The notes under the pieces: model-generated
Database searches by the model: none
Told to the model about the DNA's origin: nothing
What the model saw: only the letters and a program-made list of their open reading frames with translations
Program-made: the position numbers and the translations under genes
Shown here: in pieces, positions 39,501 through 52,936 of the stretch
Numbering within the stretch: position 1 is the stretch's first letter
Layout of the letters: each line of letters starts with the position of its first letter
NCBI GenBank assembly: GCA_947095535.1
Contig: OX352774.1
Location: 246,909,825 to 246,973,824, forward strand
From: Poecilobothrus nobilitatus
Taxonomy: Eukaryota; Arthropoda; Insecta; Diptera; Dolichopodidae
DNA: 64,000 bases
Direction of reading: 5' to 3'

Positions 39501-40910
39501 TAATAACAAAAAAAGTCCCTCATAAAAATTTATTTAAAAACATATTTTAACAACAATATCCCCCTTCGTCTCACATTATATAAGGATCTATACAAATTGA
39601 AATTTTATTAGATTTTGATTATATTGTTGTTTGAATTATGTGATGTTTGGGTTGCATATATAGTATATAGATTTTACTATTGGAATTTTTTGCATTTGTT
39701 AAAATAAAAACAGTTTGAATTTTGTGGTTTGGTGTGGTACATTATTATATATTGCAAATTGTATTAACTCAAGTTCTACTCAAATTTATCTTTTTTCAAT
39801 CTTTAGTCAAAACAACAGGAAATTTTTTAAACTTTATAAATAAATACGAAAGTACCATAATGCTTAATACAACACTTTTAATTTCTCGTTTCTACTAAAC
39901 ACTTAACGCACTTAAACGCGCACGTTAGAAACTTAAAATTTTGAGTAAGATAAAATTTTTAGGAATAAAGGTAGTTAAAAAAATGTTGTTATTGTTCACA
40001 TTTGTGAGCAATAAACGGTTAAAAATTATAAATTTACTAATTTAAGGCACCGTAATACTAATTTAAGGCACCCATCCCAGCCTGAAACTCTAATTCATAA
40101 GTTGAAATTTTTTACCAGTTGTTACCAGTGGAAATTTTTTAATATTAATACAAAATATTGAATAGCTTTTCTTAATTATACTTAAGTGTTTGTTTGTTTG
40201 TTTGTTAAAAATTAAGATTGTATAAGTTTGATTATTTTTTAATTTTCCATAAATTTTCTTCTTCTATAGGAAAACTTGTAAAAACAATTGCAATTTTTGA
40301 TGACAAAATTTTAGAAGAATGCTTTTTAATTTTCTTTTTAAAATGTTACGTCTTTAAAAAGCTTTTAAAAGTTTTACATACTGCCTTCTTTATATTTAGG
40401 TTCAAAACAAATAAATATATATTTTTTATTTAAATGTTCAAAATGCATACAAGAAGAATTCATTCTTCCATAAATAAATAATTCGTGTTCATTTAAATTT
40501 TTTTTTTTTTGGTTTAAATGCAAAGTATTTTAAAAAAAAATAAAAGAAAATAAAATATTCTTTTTTAAAATATGTTTTTTATATATATGTATATTCAAAA
40601 CTATGTGCAATTATATTGTAATATGTATATAAAAATGAATTTTGCTTTTAACAATTTGTTTATTACTAATGAAATATTTCAAATATGTATACCTAATGAT
40701 ATTGTATTACCATATTAATAAAGAAGCGGAGTCATAGAGTTTAAGAAGAAAATAATCAACAGAAGTTTACATACGTATACTTATAAGAAAATTTTAATAG
40801 CCTTTTTTTTTTAGTTACTATTGGGTGGTTACAAAAAGAGGATTTGTTCCGTAGAAATTACACTTAATTTAGAAAAAGATAATTTTTGAAATTTTTTAAA
40901 TAATACAATA

Positions 40911-40963
40911 CAGTAGAGTATACAGTAATATAGTAGAGTATACAATATAGTAGAGTATACAGT
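40911..40963. repeat. Short tandem array of an AGTAGAGTATACA unit
   Basis: Three units of 14-21 bp, each holding AGTAGAGTATACA, in a row. Confidence 0.8.
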
Positions 40964-42360
40964 CTTAGTCTCCAAAAATACATAACAGATGAATAAATTG
41001 AAAAAGATAATCCTCAATCTTTGAAAATATATTCATATCAGAGAGATTACTAATATAGAGCCCGTGAAGATGAAAACTGATATCAGCATAGTCTACATGC
41101 GAGTTTGGAAAGTTAACTATAATACTCAAAGGAAACTCAAAGGGTTCAATGGAAATTGATCAAAAATTTTAAAATTTATTTGAAGAACTGTTTCACACGA
41201 TTCATTTATACAGTTTTACCACTTGATACAGATACTATACTTAAGATATAGAAATTATCAAAATGTCTCGCTAAAATTTAAAAATAAGCTATTTTAATAT
41301 TATTATATTTTATTTTTAAAGTTTTTCCTATTTTTTTTTTTTTAGGTTTCTTAAATAATTATCATATTATGTATATTTATTACATAATGATAATGCGATA
41401 TAAAAGATATACTATAATTAAATCTTTGGTATAATTAATAATCCTATCTTAATTTTCTTTTAAATAATTATTGTTAAATAAAAGTAGAATAACAATACAG
41501 TGATAATTAAAATAAATGTGATAAATCAGTTTTTTGCAAAAATAATAAAACCAAAATTTATTTTATACAATTATACATATATGTATATATGAAATTACAC
41601 TTTTAAAAAATTAAGCTGCAATTACAACTATCAGCATGAATTATATGCGTATATGCAAACATTTAAAAATAACGTACATATAAATTCCATCTAGTAGTTA
41701 TGGAATTTAAATTCCATTTAAAATAATTATAATTCCATTTAAATTCCACACTCGCTTGAAAATTGAAATTAAATTTTTTTGTTTTTACAAACGTGTATGT
41801 CGAAAATTCTATTAGTTTTTTTTTTAAAAATTTTTTTTGCTAGTATAATTTAAAAATTATGTATATTGACATAAATGTGGTCGGTGGATAAGTTAATTTT
41901 TGAAGTTCAAAAACAAAAAGCCCTTATGGGATATATTTTTGAATATTTTAAGTTTGTGTATGAAGATTTTCTGTTATATATGAATATTGTTTAAAAATAG
42001 ACCTTAATGGCACAGAAAGTCAGTCTTCTGGGGAGATTAGAGCGTTATAAATATCAGTAATTTATGTATATATTATATCTTCCCAATTATCTTAAAAATA
42101 TAATCGAAAGTAGCTAATGACATTTTGTAATATCCATTAAAGCGTTGCTCATCTTGGTGTGTGTGGTTGATTATGAAAAAATGAAAAAAAATTTATCTCC
42201 AAAAATTTATCTTTTTTTATTTGTGGGATAACAAATACTTTCTGGAAAAGATTTCTATTTTAAATATCAGCTCTCACTTAACATGAATATTTCACTTCAC
42301 GATAAGCTCATTTCATATATTTTCTCTTTAAAACAAAACAAAAAATTAAAACCTGAACAA

Positions 42361-42440
42361 AGTATGAACGTGCACGCACGACATTAATATTTGCATGTGC
42401 ATGTAAAACCGCAGCTTGCATGCGCGTGTAAAACTGCATG
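42361..42440. repeat. GC-richer patch with imperfect direct repeat
   Basis: CGTGCACGCACG is followed by two related units, TGCATGTGCATGTAAAACCG and TGCATGCGCGTGTAAAACTG. The alternating purine-pyrimidine runs could favour left-handed DNA. The 80-codon frame starting at 42416 has no recognisable domain. Confidence 0.5.
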
Positions 42441-43881
42441 TAATACATACTGACAGTATAACCGCAGCCTTATTCTCTGAACATTCAAACAAAATTTCAA
42501 ATTTATTTCATTTAAAACAGGGATCCCCGAGTTTTTTTTATTCAGAATTCAATTACTATAAACTCCAAATTTATTATTTATTTAAAAATGTTATCTTATA
42601 TGCTTGCCAGAATACTGAAAATTTCAGAAATACGTTAAATATTCTTCATACATTTTGATTTACAATTTGAAAAAGAATGTCTTTTAAAATGTGACTTCTA
42701 CTGTGCAAATTTATTTTTTACAGCTGATATTATGAAATATTTTTAACAATATTAACTACCTACACATAATTTACTTCAAGGTAATTATTATTTGTTTTTA
42801 TATTTACATATATACGTACGTGTATATAGAGAATATAATACATAAGTCATAAATATTATTCGCCGGTTCAATCTGTATACACAATATACTATAGATATTT
42901 TTTGCAACCAATGAACACATACTACAAATAAGAAAAACAAAAAAAAAAAAAAAAGAATTTAAAGATATTTTAATGACCAGATAAATATTTTAAATTTGAA
43001 TTTTTTAGATCTTTATTAAGGTATTAAAATTTACACAAAATTCAATATGCAAAAACAAACAAAAATATTTTTTGATAGATTTTTTTTTTTTTTTTTTTAT
43101 AGTGGAAATATTAAAGAATTGACCTTATTTTGAATAGCGTATCAACATTCAAATTAATACATAATATCACAATTTTTTGACATTTCTTACACTTTTATTT
43201 TTTCTCTGTATATTATATGTTTTTTTTGTTTTTTTTTATTTTTTTTTTTCCTTAATTATTTTTAAACACTCGCCTAATTAATGACAACACTTTCATTTCC
43301 CCCAAAAAAACAAAAACATATGTGTATATACAATTTATTTAACATATTGCTATCTTTCGTTAATTTAAAAAATAATTTGTTATTAAATATGTAATATGTA
43401 AGGTTACCAGATTGTATAAATAATTTTCCGATACGTGATAAACATGAATATAATCTAAGTTTAGGTTTAATCCTTTTCAATATGTACATATATATTATAA
43501 ATGTGTATTTAATATACATAAGTAATTAATATACGTATGTTTTTTACTTAACGCAAATTCTTATCGAAACAAAATAAATTTTATTACTAGTAAATTATAA
43601 CGGCAATTTTGCAATTAATTTAGTTAAGTATGACAAAATTATACACAACACATTACTTCTGGAATTTAGTTTTTAATTTGAAATATTGTATTTTAGTGTT
43701 TAAATTAACAGAAGGATAAAACAAATATCAACTGATGATAGAATTAATTTTCATGTTTGAATTAAAATTTTTTTTTTAATTTAAAAAAAAAAAAGCTGTA
43801 CGGCAATGTTTTATATTAGTTTCGTTATACATTTTTAAATAAGTATATATACATATTGAACTTTACGTACATATTATATTG

Positions 43882-44362
43882 TACTTTTTTACTTTAACTG
43901 AAGACTTTTTTACTTAAGTCAATATTTTCTACTATTATTAAAAACATTTTTACTTTAAGTGAATATTTTTTATTTTAAGTCAAAACACTTTTATTTTAAA
44001 TAAAGAATCTTTACTTTAGTAATTTATGTTATATAAATATTTAATATTTAATACTTATATGTATATGTTTAAATATGTATATATAACATAATTTCATTTA
44101 ATTTATGTAATTCATATATATCTTTGGACCAGATATTTTTGGTCCAAATATTTATATATATTATAAATATTTGATATTTATATATATGGATATATATTTA
44201 TATTATATGTAATTTTTAAATTTTTTAATTTGTATTACAATTATCAAAGTAAAAATTCTTCTTTTAAAGTAAAAATTTCTTCACTTGAAGTAAAAAAATT
44301 TTCACTTTAAGTAAAAATATCTTCACTTAAAGTAAAAATGTCTTCAGATAAAGTAAAAAAAA
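43882..44362. mobile_element. Second foldback-like element with repeat-built arms and a central hairpin
   Basis: The right arm (44244-44362) has five to six units of about 21 bp with the core AAAGTAAAAATNTCTTCACT. The left arm (43882-44022) is built from the complement (TTTTTACTTTAAGTGAATAT and variants, including TTTACTTTAACTGAAGAC, which mirrors the outermost right unit). Near the centre is a 9-bp perfect inverted repeat, TTTGGACCA at 44123-44131 and TGGTCCAAA at 44140-44148. The symmetry centre of the arms (about 44122) almost coincides with this hairpin. No open frame is present. Confidence 0.6.
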
Positions 44363-45351
44363 CGCATATAGCAATATTTGAAGTTTTTAATTATTGTGTA
44401 TTGAGTTAAAAGATCATTGTCATGACAACCTGTCTCCATTAAATCAAAAATAAAAGAAAAATATCTTAATTTTAAAATATTATTCTTTTTATTTTCCAGT
44501 ACATTTGGTATGCCTAATTTGTACGCTCTTTTAAGAATATTAATGAAGTCTTTAAATAATTTAATTAAATAAATGCAATAATTTAATTAAATTCGAAAAT
44601 AGAGAAAAATTAATTTAATTTTAAATTCTATTTTTATATTAACAAGAAAAAAAAAAAATAACACAAAATTCTATATTTAATTTAATGCCTACGCTTAATA
44701 TTTAAAATATTAATTTATGTCTATAATATATTAATTAATGTAAATTTAAATGGATGGATTAAATCATACCTGATGGCGGATTAAAATTTCCTTTTTTTTT
44801 TTTTTTGTTTTTGGTTGTTCTTCGTTTTTGTTTTTTAACTACTTTTTCAAAATTTAAATTAAAAAAGAAAAAAATTTTTTTTTTTTTATTTAATTTTTGT
44901 TAACCGGAAATTGTAATATTCTTATTCATATCCAAATTAAATAACAATACATACAAACGTATATATATACTGGTTGTATACTTTAATTTAATTTTTTTTT
45001 TCTTCTTCGTTGGTGTATTTTAGTACATATACTATATATTTAGACATATATTATCTATATTATGTACCATATATTTTTTTCTGTATATTTGTATGTATGT
45101 ATATATGCTAATATTTAAATTTTAAAATAAAAATACTGGGGTAATTACGAATAGTACAAAATAATGCGTTTTCTTTTGATCAATTTAATGATGCAAAATA
45201 AATTTTTTAAAAATTTTTTTTTTTTTTTGTTTTCGATGTTCGTTGTTGCGATTTCTTCTATTTTTTTTTTTTTAATTTTCATAAAAAAGAAAACAAAATA
45301 ATAATAATTTTTTTTTATTATTAAAAATTTGTATAAAACACACAATTTTTC

Positions 45352-45354
<3 letters not shown>

Positions 45355-45387
<33 letters not shown>
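45355..45387. repeat. (TA)n microsatellite
   Basis: Uninterrupted TA run of about 33 bases. Confidence 0.9.
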
Positions 45388-45389
<2 letters not shown>

Positions 45390-46744
45390 TATATAAATAT
45401 ATATTTTTGTTAAATTAAACTAATTTTAATTTTATTTTTCACTATTTCAAAAGAAAATTTAGAAAATAACAAATATATAAAATTTTTCATTCGATTTATT
45501 TTTAAATTTTGTTTTAAAAAATTTACACTAATACATACGCACTAGAAAAAATTAAAAAAAAAAAAATTTAAAATAACAAATAAGAAAATTAAAAAAAAAA
45601 AAAAAACTTTTCTTTTACTTTTTAATTTATTTATTTTTTTTTTTTTATTCAAATTTTCTTCGAGTTTTCCTCTTTTAATATAAGAGACAGTGAAGGAAAT
45701 TTTTGAATTGTATTGTGTACAGTGTGTCTCCCAATATTTTTACAGTTAATGTTAATAAATATGATAATTATGATAAATTAAAAAATAATTTTCATAGCGA
45801 TAGAATCTGCTTGATCAAATTGCGATCGTGATCGCGATTTAAAAAGAAAAATAATTTTTATTAACAGATATGTGTATTGTTAAATACAATGAGAGATGCA
45901 AAAAAAATTGGAAATCGGTTCAATAAAAATTAACAAGTTACCATAATATGTAAAACTAAAAATCAGAAAAATCAGCTGATCTATTTCGAAACTTATACTT
46001 TAAATAAAAGCGCACATTTAAAAAATTAAAATAAGTTTACAAGAAGGGTATACATTTGGGGCGGCAAAATTCATATTATGTTCTTTTAAATTAAATTATC
46101 TAAAATTAAATTTATATATCAACAAATTTCCATCACAATGTTTTTTTATTAATTACTGAACTTAATTTTATATAATCATTATCAAATTCAAACTAATTAT
46201 TGTTGAGTTAATTTTTAAATTTTTTAATTTTTAAAACGAAATAAAATTAAAAATTTTACAATTTAATATTTTAAATATATTGAATTGTTTAACTGTTATT
46301 TGTAAATTTGATAAGTTATACTTAAGCAAAAAATTTTTAATTCATTAAATGGATAATTAGAGCTAGGTACATATTCAACAATAAAAAAAATAGGCTTTTA
46401 AATTAATATAATAATGAACTTTGATATACATAATATGTCAAATTTATATACTGTCAAAAATATTTAAAAAAAACAAATGTTTGAAACTATATAACTTTTC
46501 TAACAAGAAAACAACTAAAGTACATATATAAAAAAATGTTCAATATAAGGCTTTTTATATAAAAAAAAAAAAAATTATTATTATTATTAATTAAAAAACA
46601 AATTCCTTTAAACAAAAAAATTTTTTTGTGCACGAGTTCTAAAATTAAAAATAAAATCTTCTATTTTATGCAGTGGATTCGGAGACATATTGTACACATG
46701 TGTACATAATGTATAAATATATATATTTTTAATATAAATATTTA

Positions 46745-46760
46745 TTTTAATGTATTAACT

Positions 46761-46808
<48 letters not shown>

Positions 46809-46828
46809 AATGTATTAACAACAATATA
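46745..46828. repeat. (TA)n microsatellite flanked by a 24-bp direct repeat
   Basis: An (AT)n run of about 43 bases (46763-46805) lies between two copies of TTTTAATGTATTAAC(T/A)ACAA, which differ at one base. This suggests slippage or unequal exchange through the microsatellite. Confidence 0.8.
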
Positions 46829-48137
46829 AAAATATATAAATACATACATATATATATAAATATAAAAAGATATAAATATATTTGTCTATATGTACTTAGA
46901 TTTGGTATACCGTTACGTAAAATTACTGTTATGTTAGTTTTTTTCTTTATTTTTTTCTTTTATTATTAATTTTATTAATTAAAATTAAATATTAATACCT
47001 ATAATATTAATTAAAAATTAAATAATAAATATTATTAAATAATAATTACATTAATTTGTTAAAATTAGATTTATTTAATTATTAAAAAAGAAAAAATGAA
47101 AAAAAAAAAATTACTGTAAATTTAATTTTTTAAATTTTTTTCACACACACATATATAATACAAATTAAATTAATTAGAGTTATAATATTAAATGATTTTT
47201 TATTTATTAATTTTTTTTTTAATTTTTTTTTTTTTTTTTTGTTTTTTTTGTTTTTATTTTATGAAAATTTTTATTAATTTATTATAATAAAATAAATAAA
47301 ATAAAAATTTCAAATAAAAATTTATTATAAAAATGAAGAAATCACTTATTATTATTTTTTTTTTTTAATAAATTAAATATTTTAAAATTATTATTTTTTT
47401 TTTTTTTTAATTTTAATTATTTCTTAATTGCGATATTCGAATAATTTTTTTTATTTTTTCTTTTATTTTTATTTAAGTCGGAAGTTTTCTATATTTTCAG
47501 CAAAAAAAAAAAAAATTAATTTTTTTTTTTTAATTCGTATGTATTTTTTTTAGCTTAACTAATCCATCGAGAATATCAATTGAGACTGATTCTCAACAAA
47601 TTTTTGTTATTAATTTTTTAAATATAAAAAAAAAAAACAAATTGTGTACAATTTTGTTGACGACGAGAGACAATTTTCAAATTAAATTTTTTTTTATGCT
47701 TTTCTTTTAATTGTAATTGAAAAAAAAAAAAAATAATAATAAAATAAATACCTATCTGTATATACAATATAATATGAAAAAAAATTCAGATGAGAATTGA
47801 GATTTTCGAAATTGATTGTTTTGTTTAAAGGTGCATTTAAAACATTGAATTCCATTAAAATTATTTTTTTTAATTTGAAAATATAAAATTTGAATAACAA
47901 TAAAAACATACTTATACATATTTATACAAGTAAAATCTTAAAGGTAAATCGTCTTAATAACGTAAAGATACAACTTATTATTTTTAATTTCCATTGTATG
48001 ACATATAAGTTATAAGATTTTTCTTTACAATCAATTTGTTATCAAGGTCTATCTATCTATCTGTCAAAGCTATCAAATGCACTATAGAGAAGTGGAACCC
48101 ACCATTTCGCTTTTTTTGACCTAACAGTAGATTTTTT

Positions 48138-48351
48138 GGAGGATGGAAACATTTTTTTTATTTTTAGTTCATTCCCCTGCCACATAAATGTGACAAGGAA
48201 AATACACAGTCTTTCCTTTTCAAGCGTTGCTGTAAATGTCATAATGTCATGGGGAATTATTCTTAGGACGTGTGTGGGACTCTAAACCACACTCTCTCGG
48301 TGTTTTACAGCGTAGTTTATACGTTCTTACCCACTAAACCACTGGAGGTGT
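48138..48351 (-). mobile_element. tRNA-derived SINE, diverged copy
   Basis: On the minus strand it reads CCAGTGGTTTAGTGGGTAAG (A-box region), TACGCTGTAAAACACCGAG, a decayed B box (GTGGTTTAGAGTCCCAC), then TTTACAGCAACGCTTGAAAA and CACATTTATGTGGCAG, in the same order as the copy at 53361, and ends in an A-rich tail. A 10-bp direct repeat TAGATTTTTT (48128-48137 and 48352-48361) is a possible target-site duplication. Confidence 0.75.
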
Positions 48352-48361
48352 TAGATTTTTT

Positions 48362-50169
48362 ATTTTATCAGAACAAATACGCTAACTCTTTATAAAATAT
48401 TTGTAAGTATTCTAAATAGTCGAAATGAAGAAAGCGTTGAGGCGACATTAGGATCGTTTATAAGTCGAATTGCTCTCTTTGAATTTTAGTAAGGAATTCC
48501 TATTTTATTAATATAAAGAAATAAATACCTATCTGTATATACCTAAATAAAAATAATTTATATTTCAAAAAAAGAAAAAAAATATTCTTTTATAAAGAAA
48601 AATATTCTAGTAATTCTAGTAATAGATTGTACATAAAAATTGGATATTATAATCTCGTATATATAATATCTACAGCTAAAAATAATGACTCGAGAAACTG
48701 AAGTATTGCCTTAAATGAATGGCAAACTATTTTTTTATTAATGCCTTCTTTATACCCTTTAAAGAGGTGAATAATATGAAGATTTAAAAAAAACTTATTC
48801 TTGATTTTAATTTTTTGTTTGTTTTTTAAACAAAACTATTTAAATCTTACAGTAATGAGTAAATAATATTAAATGTAAACGATTTATAAATAAAACTTAA
48901 AAAAAAATATTTTTGAATCATTATATGAAACAAAATGAGACATTATTATTTTACCTCTCTTTTATTCCCTCTTCTCTATTTTTTATTGATGAAAACAAAA
49001 AAATAAAAAAATAAATATTCTATTGTCTCACTTGTTTTTTACCGTTTATTTAAGAATTAATATAGAATTTCGAAAATATTTTAAGCTTGTTCGAAATTAA
49101 AATTTTTTTTTTTTTTTGAATAAAACACGATAAGATACAAGTAAACAACATTTTTTTTTTGTTTTTTTTTTACTATTATCAAATGATCATCAAATATTAG
49201 TCATACTTGTTGTGTTTTTTAAGTGTGGGTGAAAAGTATCTTATAAAATAAAATAGAAATAATTTTATTAAAGAATGTAGAGTATCAATAATTTTGTTGT
49301 ATTCATTTCATATTTAATTTTATTGTTTTTTTGTTTTTATTTATTTTTTTTTTTTTATTTATAGGAGACTCCCAATTAACTTTGTAAATATGTATATAGT
49401 ACCTACATACACATATATAAATTACAATAAAATAATAATAAAAAAAATAAATAAAATAAAGCTTTTTAAAATTTATTCATGTCACGTGTATCTTTTATTT
49501 AAACTTTTGCCTTAACTGTTACACAAAGTATGTGAAAAATAAAATGAGTACAAAATATTAATTCAATATTATTAAAATTAAAAAAAAAAATAAACGAATT
49601 GTTGGATTTGAATATTTTTTTTTTGTTTTCTTTATTCGTATAGAAACTGAATTTGAATGAAACAAGTAAATTTTATTATACGCAGGCGTAAAAAAATTTA
49701 AACGATCACATAATAATGAACAGTAAAGATTACATATGTAATAACAATTTGCATTTTTTTTTTCTTTCGTTTGTTGTTAATTTTTATGTTATTATTCATT
49801 AAATTTGTATTTTGTTTTTTTTTTTTTTTAAATTTTATTTATTTTCGATTTACCTATTAGAAAATTGGAAAATTTTTGATAATATATTTATATTTAATAA
49901 ATAAATTCTTTGTAAATTCTAATAGAAAAGGATTCTGTAATTTGCTTCATGATGCGATTACAAAAATTAATAAATAGTAAATACATGCATATCATATAAA
50001 GAGATTTTCAAAATGATTTCATCTTAAAGTTTCTAATTTTTTCAAGTATGAAGTAAGAATGATTGACATATTTTTTGCACGACCAAGTTATGAACATTAT
50101 TATTTTACCAATATTTAACAGAGTTACCATACAGTTATACCTCTATCATAAGCAAATTTATGTATGAAT
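48362..50169. other. Gene desert segment
   Basis: AT-rich with long homopolymers; no gene or recognisable element seen. Confidence 0.5.
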
Positions 50170-50358
50170 TTTTTTTTGTTTTTTTTGTTTAATGCATTTC
50201 ACTGTCACATCAAATTACACAGCCTTTTCTGTTCAGGCGTGGCTGTAAATGTTTTAATGGGAAATAACTCTAACGAGATGTGTGGGATTCGAACCCACAT
50301 TCCCTCGGTTTTTACAGCGTATTTTACACACTCCGACCCACTAGGCCACTGGGCCCCA
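50170..50358 (-). mobile_element. tRNA-derived SINE, well-kept copy
   Basis: On the minus strand: GGGGCCCAGTGGCCTAGTGG (A box), then a perfect B box GGTTCGAATCC in GTGGGTTCGAATCCCAC. These are followed by the family body (TTTACAGCCACGCCTGAACA, GGCTGTGTAATTT) and an A-rich tail that appears as T runs at 50170-50190. Pol III promoter boxes are therefore intact in sequence. No clear target duplication. It abuts copy 2 of the dispersed repeat at 50430. Confidence 0.8.
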
Positions 50359-50429
50359 TTTTTTCTTTTTTTTTATATAATTATTTTTGTTTCTTTTCAT
50401 CTTTATTAGGAACATACAAGAAGTCATCC

Positions 50430-50640
50430 ACTAAGTCATTTATTATTCATAATTGACTAAGCTTCAGTTTCTTGCTTTAGTTTTTGGAATCATATTATGA
50501 CTGAAGCCTATTGTACAAAATTATGAAATGTAAATATTTCTTTATTTCTACGCCATCTATTATCTTGGACAAGAATTATTTTATTTTTTATTTTATTTTA
50601 CAATAATTACGATATTATCTGATATGATATTAATTATGAT
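50430..50640. repeat. Dispersed repeat, copy 2
   Basis: The partner of 31670-31880, with the shared words in the same order and orientation. The two copies differ at many positions, so the duplication is old. Confidence 0.55.
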
Positions 50641-52071
50641 ATAATAAATATGATATATATATATAGTTATATACTTATTTTTATTTAATTATACCTATGT
50701 ATTATACTAATTTTATAAGAAAACCTATATTACTTTTTACTATACCCAGCGGCAGTTCGAAACTGAAATCTTTTGAATGAAAGTCCTTTTTCTGAAGTAC
50801 AACACTATTGGCTGAATAATCATAGAAAGACTTTGTTATTTTTTTTTTTGAAATTATAATAATATTTCCAAATTTAATATTTAAATAAAACTGATTTAAG
50901 TATATTAATGTAATATAGATTAATCATTTTAATCCTTTTTGTTGTTTCGAATGGAATCTTTTATTCTTTTTTTCTTTTAAATTCCTGAAATATTTTCCCG
51001 TTAAAATTTTCTGTTAAGTTAATCTTCGTAAAACTGATCTGTTAATAAAAATATTTTCAATACTACAATATCGTTTTATATCAAAAATTTTATCATATAA
51101 ATTCACAGTCATAAAATGTAACATGATTAAAAAATAAACTATAAATATAATACATAATATATCTGTAAATCATATTTTGTAAATAGATATACAATTAAAT
51201 TAATTTTTTTATTCGGATATTAATTTTAATTACTAGTAAACAAAAAAAAAAACATAAAAACATCATGTTGGCATACATTATTTACTTTTTATTTTCTTCT
51301 TCCTTATAAATTTTCCATTTTTCATCGCTTTAAGTTTTTCTTTAAAAAAAAAAAAGTGTAATTTTAGTTCAAAATGTTTAACAATTAACAAACCGTGCAA
51401 AAAAAAAAAATAAATATTAATATAATGTTTTTGATAATTTAATTTTAAATATACGTATCAATTGATGAAAAATTTTTATTCAATTTTAATATACCTAATA
51501 TAAATAAATATTTTCAGAAGCAAACTTTTAGGAGAGACTTAAGAATGCTTTGGAAATAAAATGCTTTATGTTTAATCTATAGATATAGAATTATAGACAA
51601 AATAAAACTTGTGGAACTACAAATTTTTGTTTAAAATAAAAAACTAATTAAACTGTTTCTAAATTAAATAAATCCTTTTACTTTGCATTAAATTTTGTTA
51701 ATACTTCTAAAGCTTTAGCTCGCTTTATCCTAGACTAAAAAAAAATTTTATAACTCAAATTTAACTCACTTTCTATCTTTGTAATGAATTGCAATTTCTA
51801 AATTTAGAGTAAGTCCCATGATAATTTTCCTCTTCTTCCGATGCCTATCAACAGTAGTATGTCGGCTTGTTAATTTTTATGTTACGTCTTTCTTCTATTC
51901 TGCCTTCGACAATAAGCTATATAGTACCAAAATTACTTTAACAAAATATGTCTATATCAGACTTCTACACTATATATACATTTCATACAACAGAGTACTG
52001 AGCGAACGAAACATTTCTTTTCGATGCCGATTTCGATATGATTTCAATAATTTTATTTTTAGAGTATTTCT
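50641..52071. other. Gene desert segment
   Basis: AT-rich filler. The plus-strand open frame at 51818-52138 is out of frame with the retrotransposon remnant that follows and looks like a chance frame. Confidence 0.45.
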
Positions 52072-52238
52072 CCTAAAATGCAAGGTGGTAAAGGTAGAGG
52101 GCGACCAAAAAAAGATGGCAAGACACTGTTTAAGATGATCTAAGAGCATTAGGAATAAGAAATTGGAAGAGAGTTGCACAAGATCAAGATGTATGGAAGA
52201 GAATTATAGCGGAAGCTCAGGTCCATCAAAGACTGTAA
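52072..52238 (+). pseudogene. 3' end of a non-LTR retrotransposon (reverse transcriptase C-terminus)
   Basis: Two frames one base apart give QGGKGRGRPKK and then RWQDTV (stop) DDLRALGIRNWKRVAQDQD..., ending VHQRL and a stop at 52236-52238. This is the GRPKxRWxDxxxxDLRxLGIxxWxxxAxDRxxWRxxxxxA pattern at the end of many arthropod endonuclease-reverse transcriptase elements. One frameshift near 52111 and one in-frame stop show decay. The AAGAAGAAGAAG run after it may be the element's tail. Confidence 0.75.
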
Positions 52239-52936
52239 AGCTATAAAAGAAGAAGAAGAATATAATTTTATAGGTAACAAAATTCAATATAAATAAAAAT
52301 GCATCATATACTTGGTACTGCAAAAAAATAATTTTAATTTATCAAATATATAAAAGCATAATGTGCAATAGTAAAGTATATTGTGTTCAGTTTCTCATAA
52401 TATATTGATGACCGGATGCAATGAAACTATTCGATATATTTAAAAATTAAAACAAAGAGTATTTATTGTTTTTATAAAATTAAGAATTTGAGGGCTTGTT
52501 TTATTTATCTGTTTGTCTATTATCTATTATAATTAACTTTACATATATGTGTATTACCATTATCTATTGTCTGTGTCTGCTTGTATGGCTACTTATTATT
52601 TCCTTTTAAGCTGGTTTATTTCAGTTTCTTTAAAAAGAAAGGATATGATCCTTTAAATGAAAAAAAAATGGAAATACTGTCCGAACAAAAATCCAAATGT
52701 ATTTTATGCCCTGTACTTTGTTATATATATATATATGTTGTATACATATATACATGAGTATATGATAGTTTTATAAATCCCTTTTTCAAGAAGCAACTTC
52801 GCATAAAGACAGTTAACATAAAAAGATATTTAGTAAAATTTCATTTATACTAATGCATAAAATCTTATTAGCAATTGAGAAATTTGGCATAAATCTGTAT
52901 TTCAGTTCTATAGAATTAATTATTCTATTCTAATAA

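Larger units (their letters stand above)
36831..43881. other. Gene desert segment
   Basis: No gene is recognised. Contents are a (TTA)n run at 39100-39137, a dispersed repeat at 39341-39500, a short tandem array at 40911-40963, and an alternating purine-pyrimidine patch with imperfect repeats at 42361-42440. The rest is AT-rich filler. Confidence 0.5.
44363..48127. other. Gene desert segment, simple-sequence rich
   Basis: No gene is seen. Very long A/T homopolymers and two (TA)n runs dominate. At 46745-46768 and 46805-46828 a 24-bp segment (TTTTAATGTATTAAC(T/A)ACAA...) flanks the second (TA)n run as a direct repeat. Confidence 0.5.

Noticed and set aside
51818..52179. Two overlapping open frames of 106 and 69 codons
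   Set aside because: Neither matches a family, and the real remnant of coding sequence here is the retrotransposon tail in other frames.
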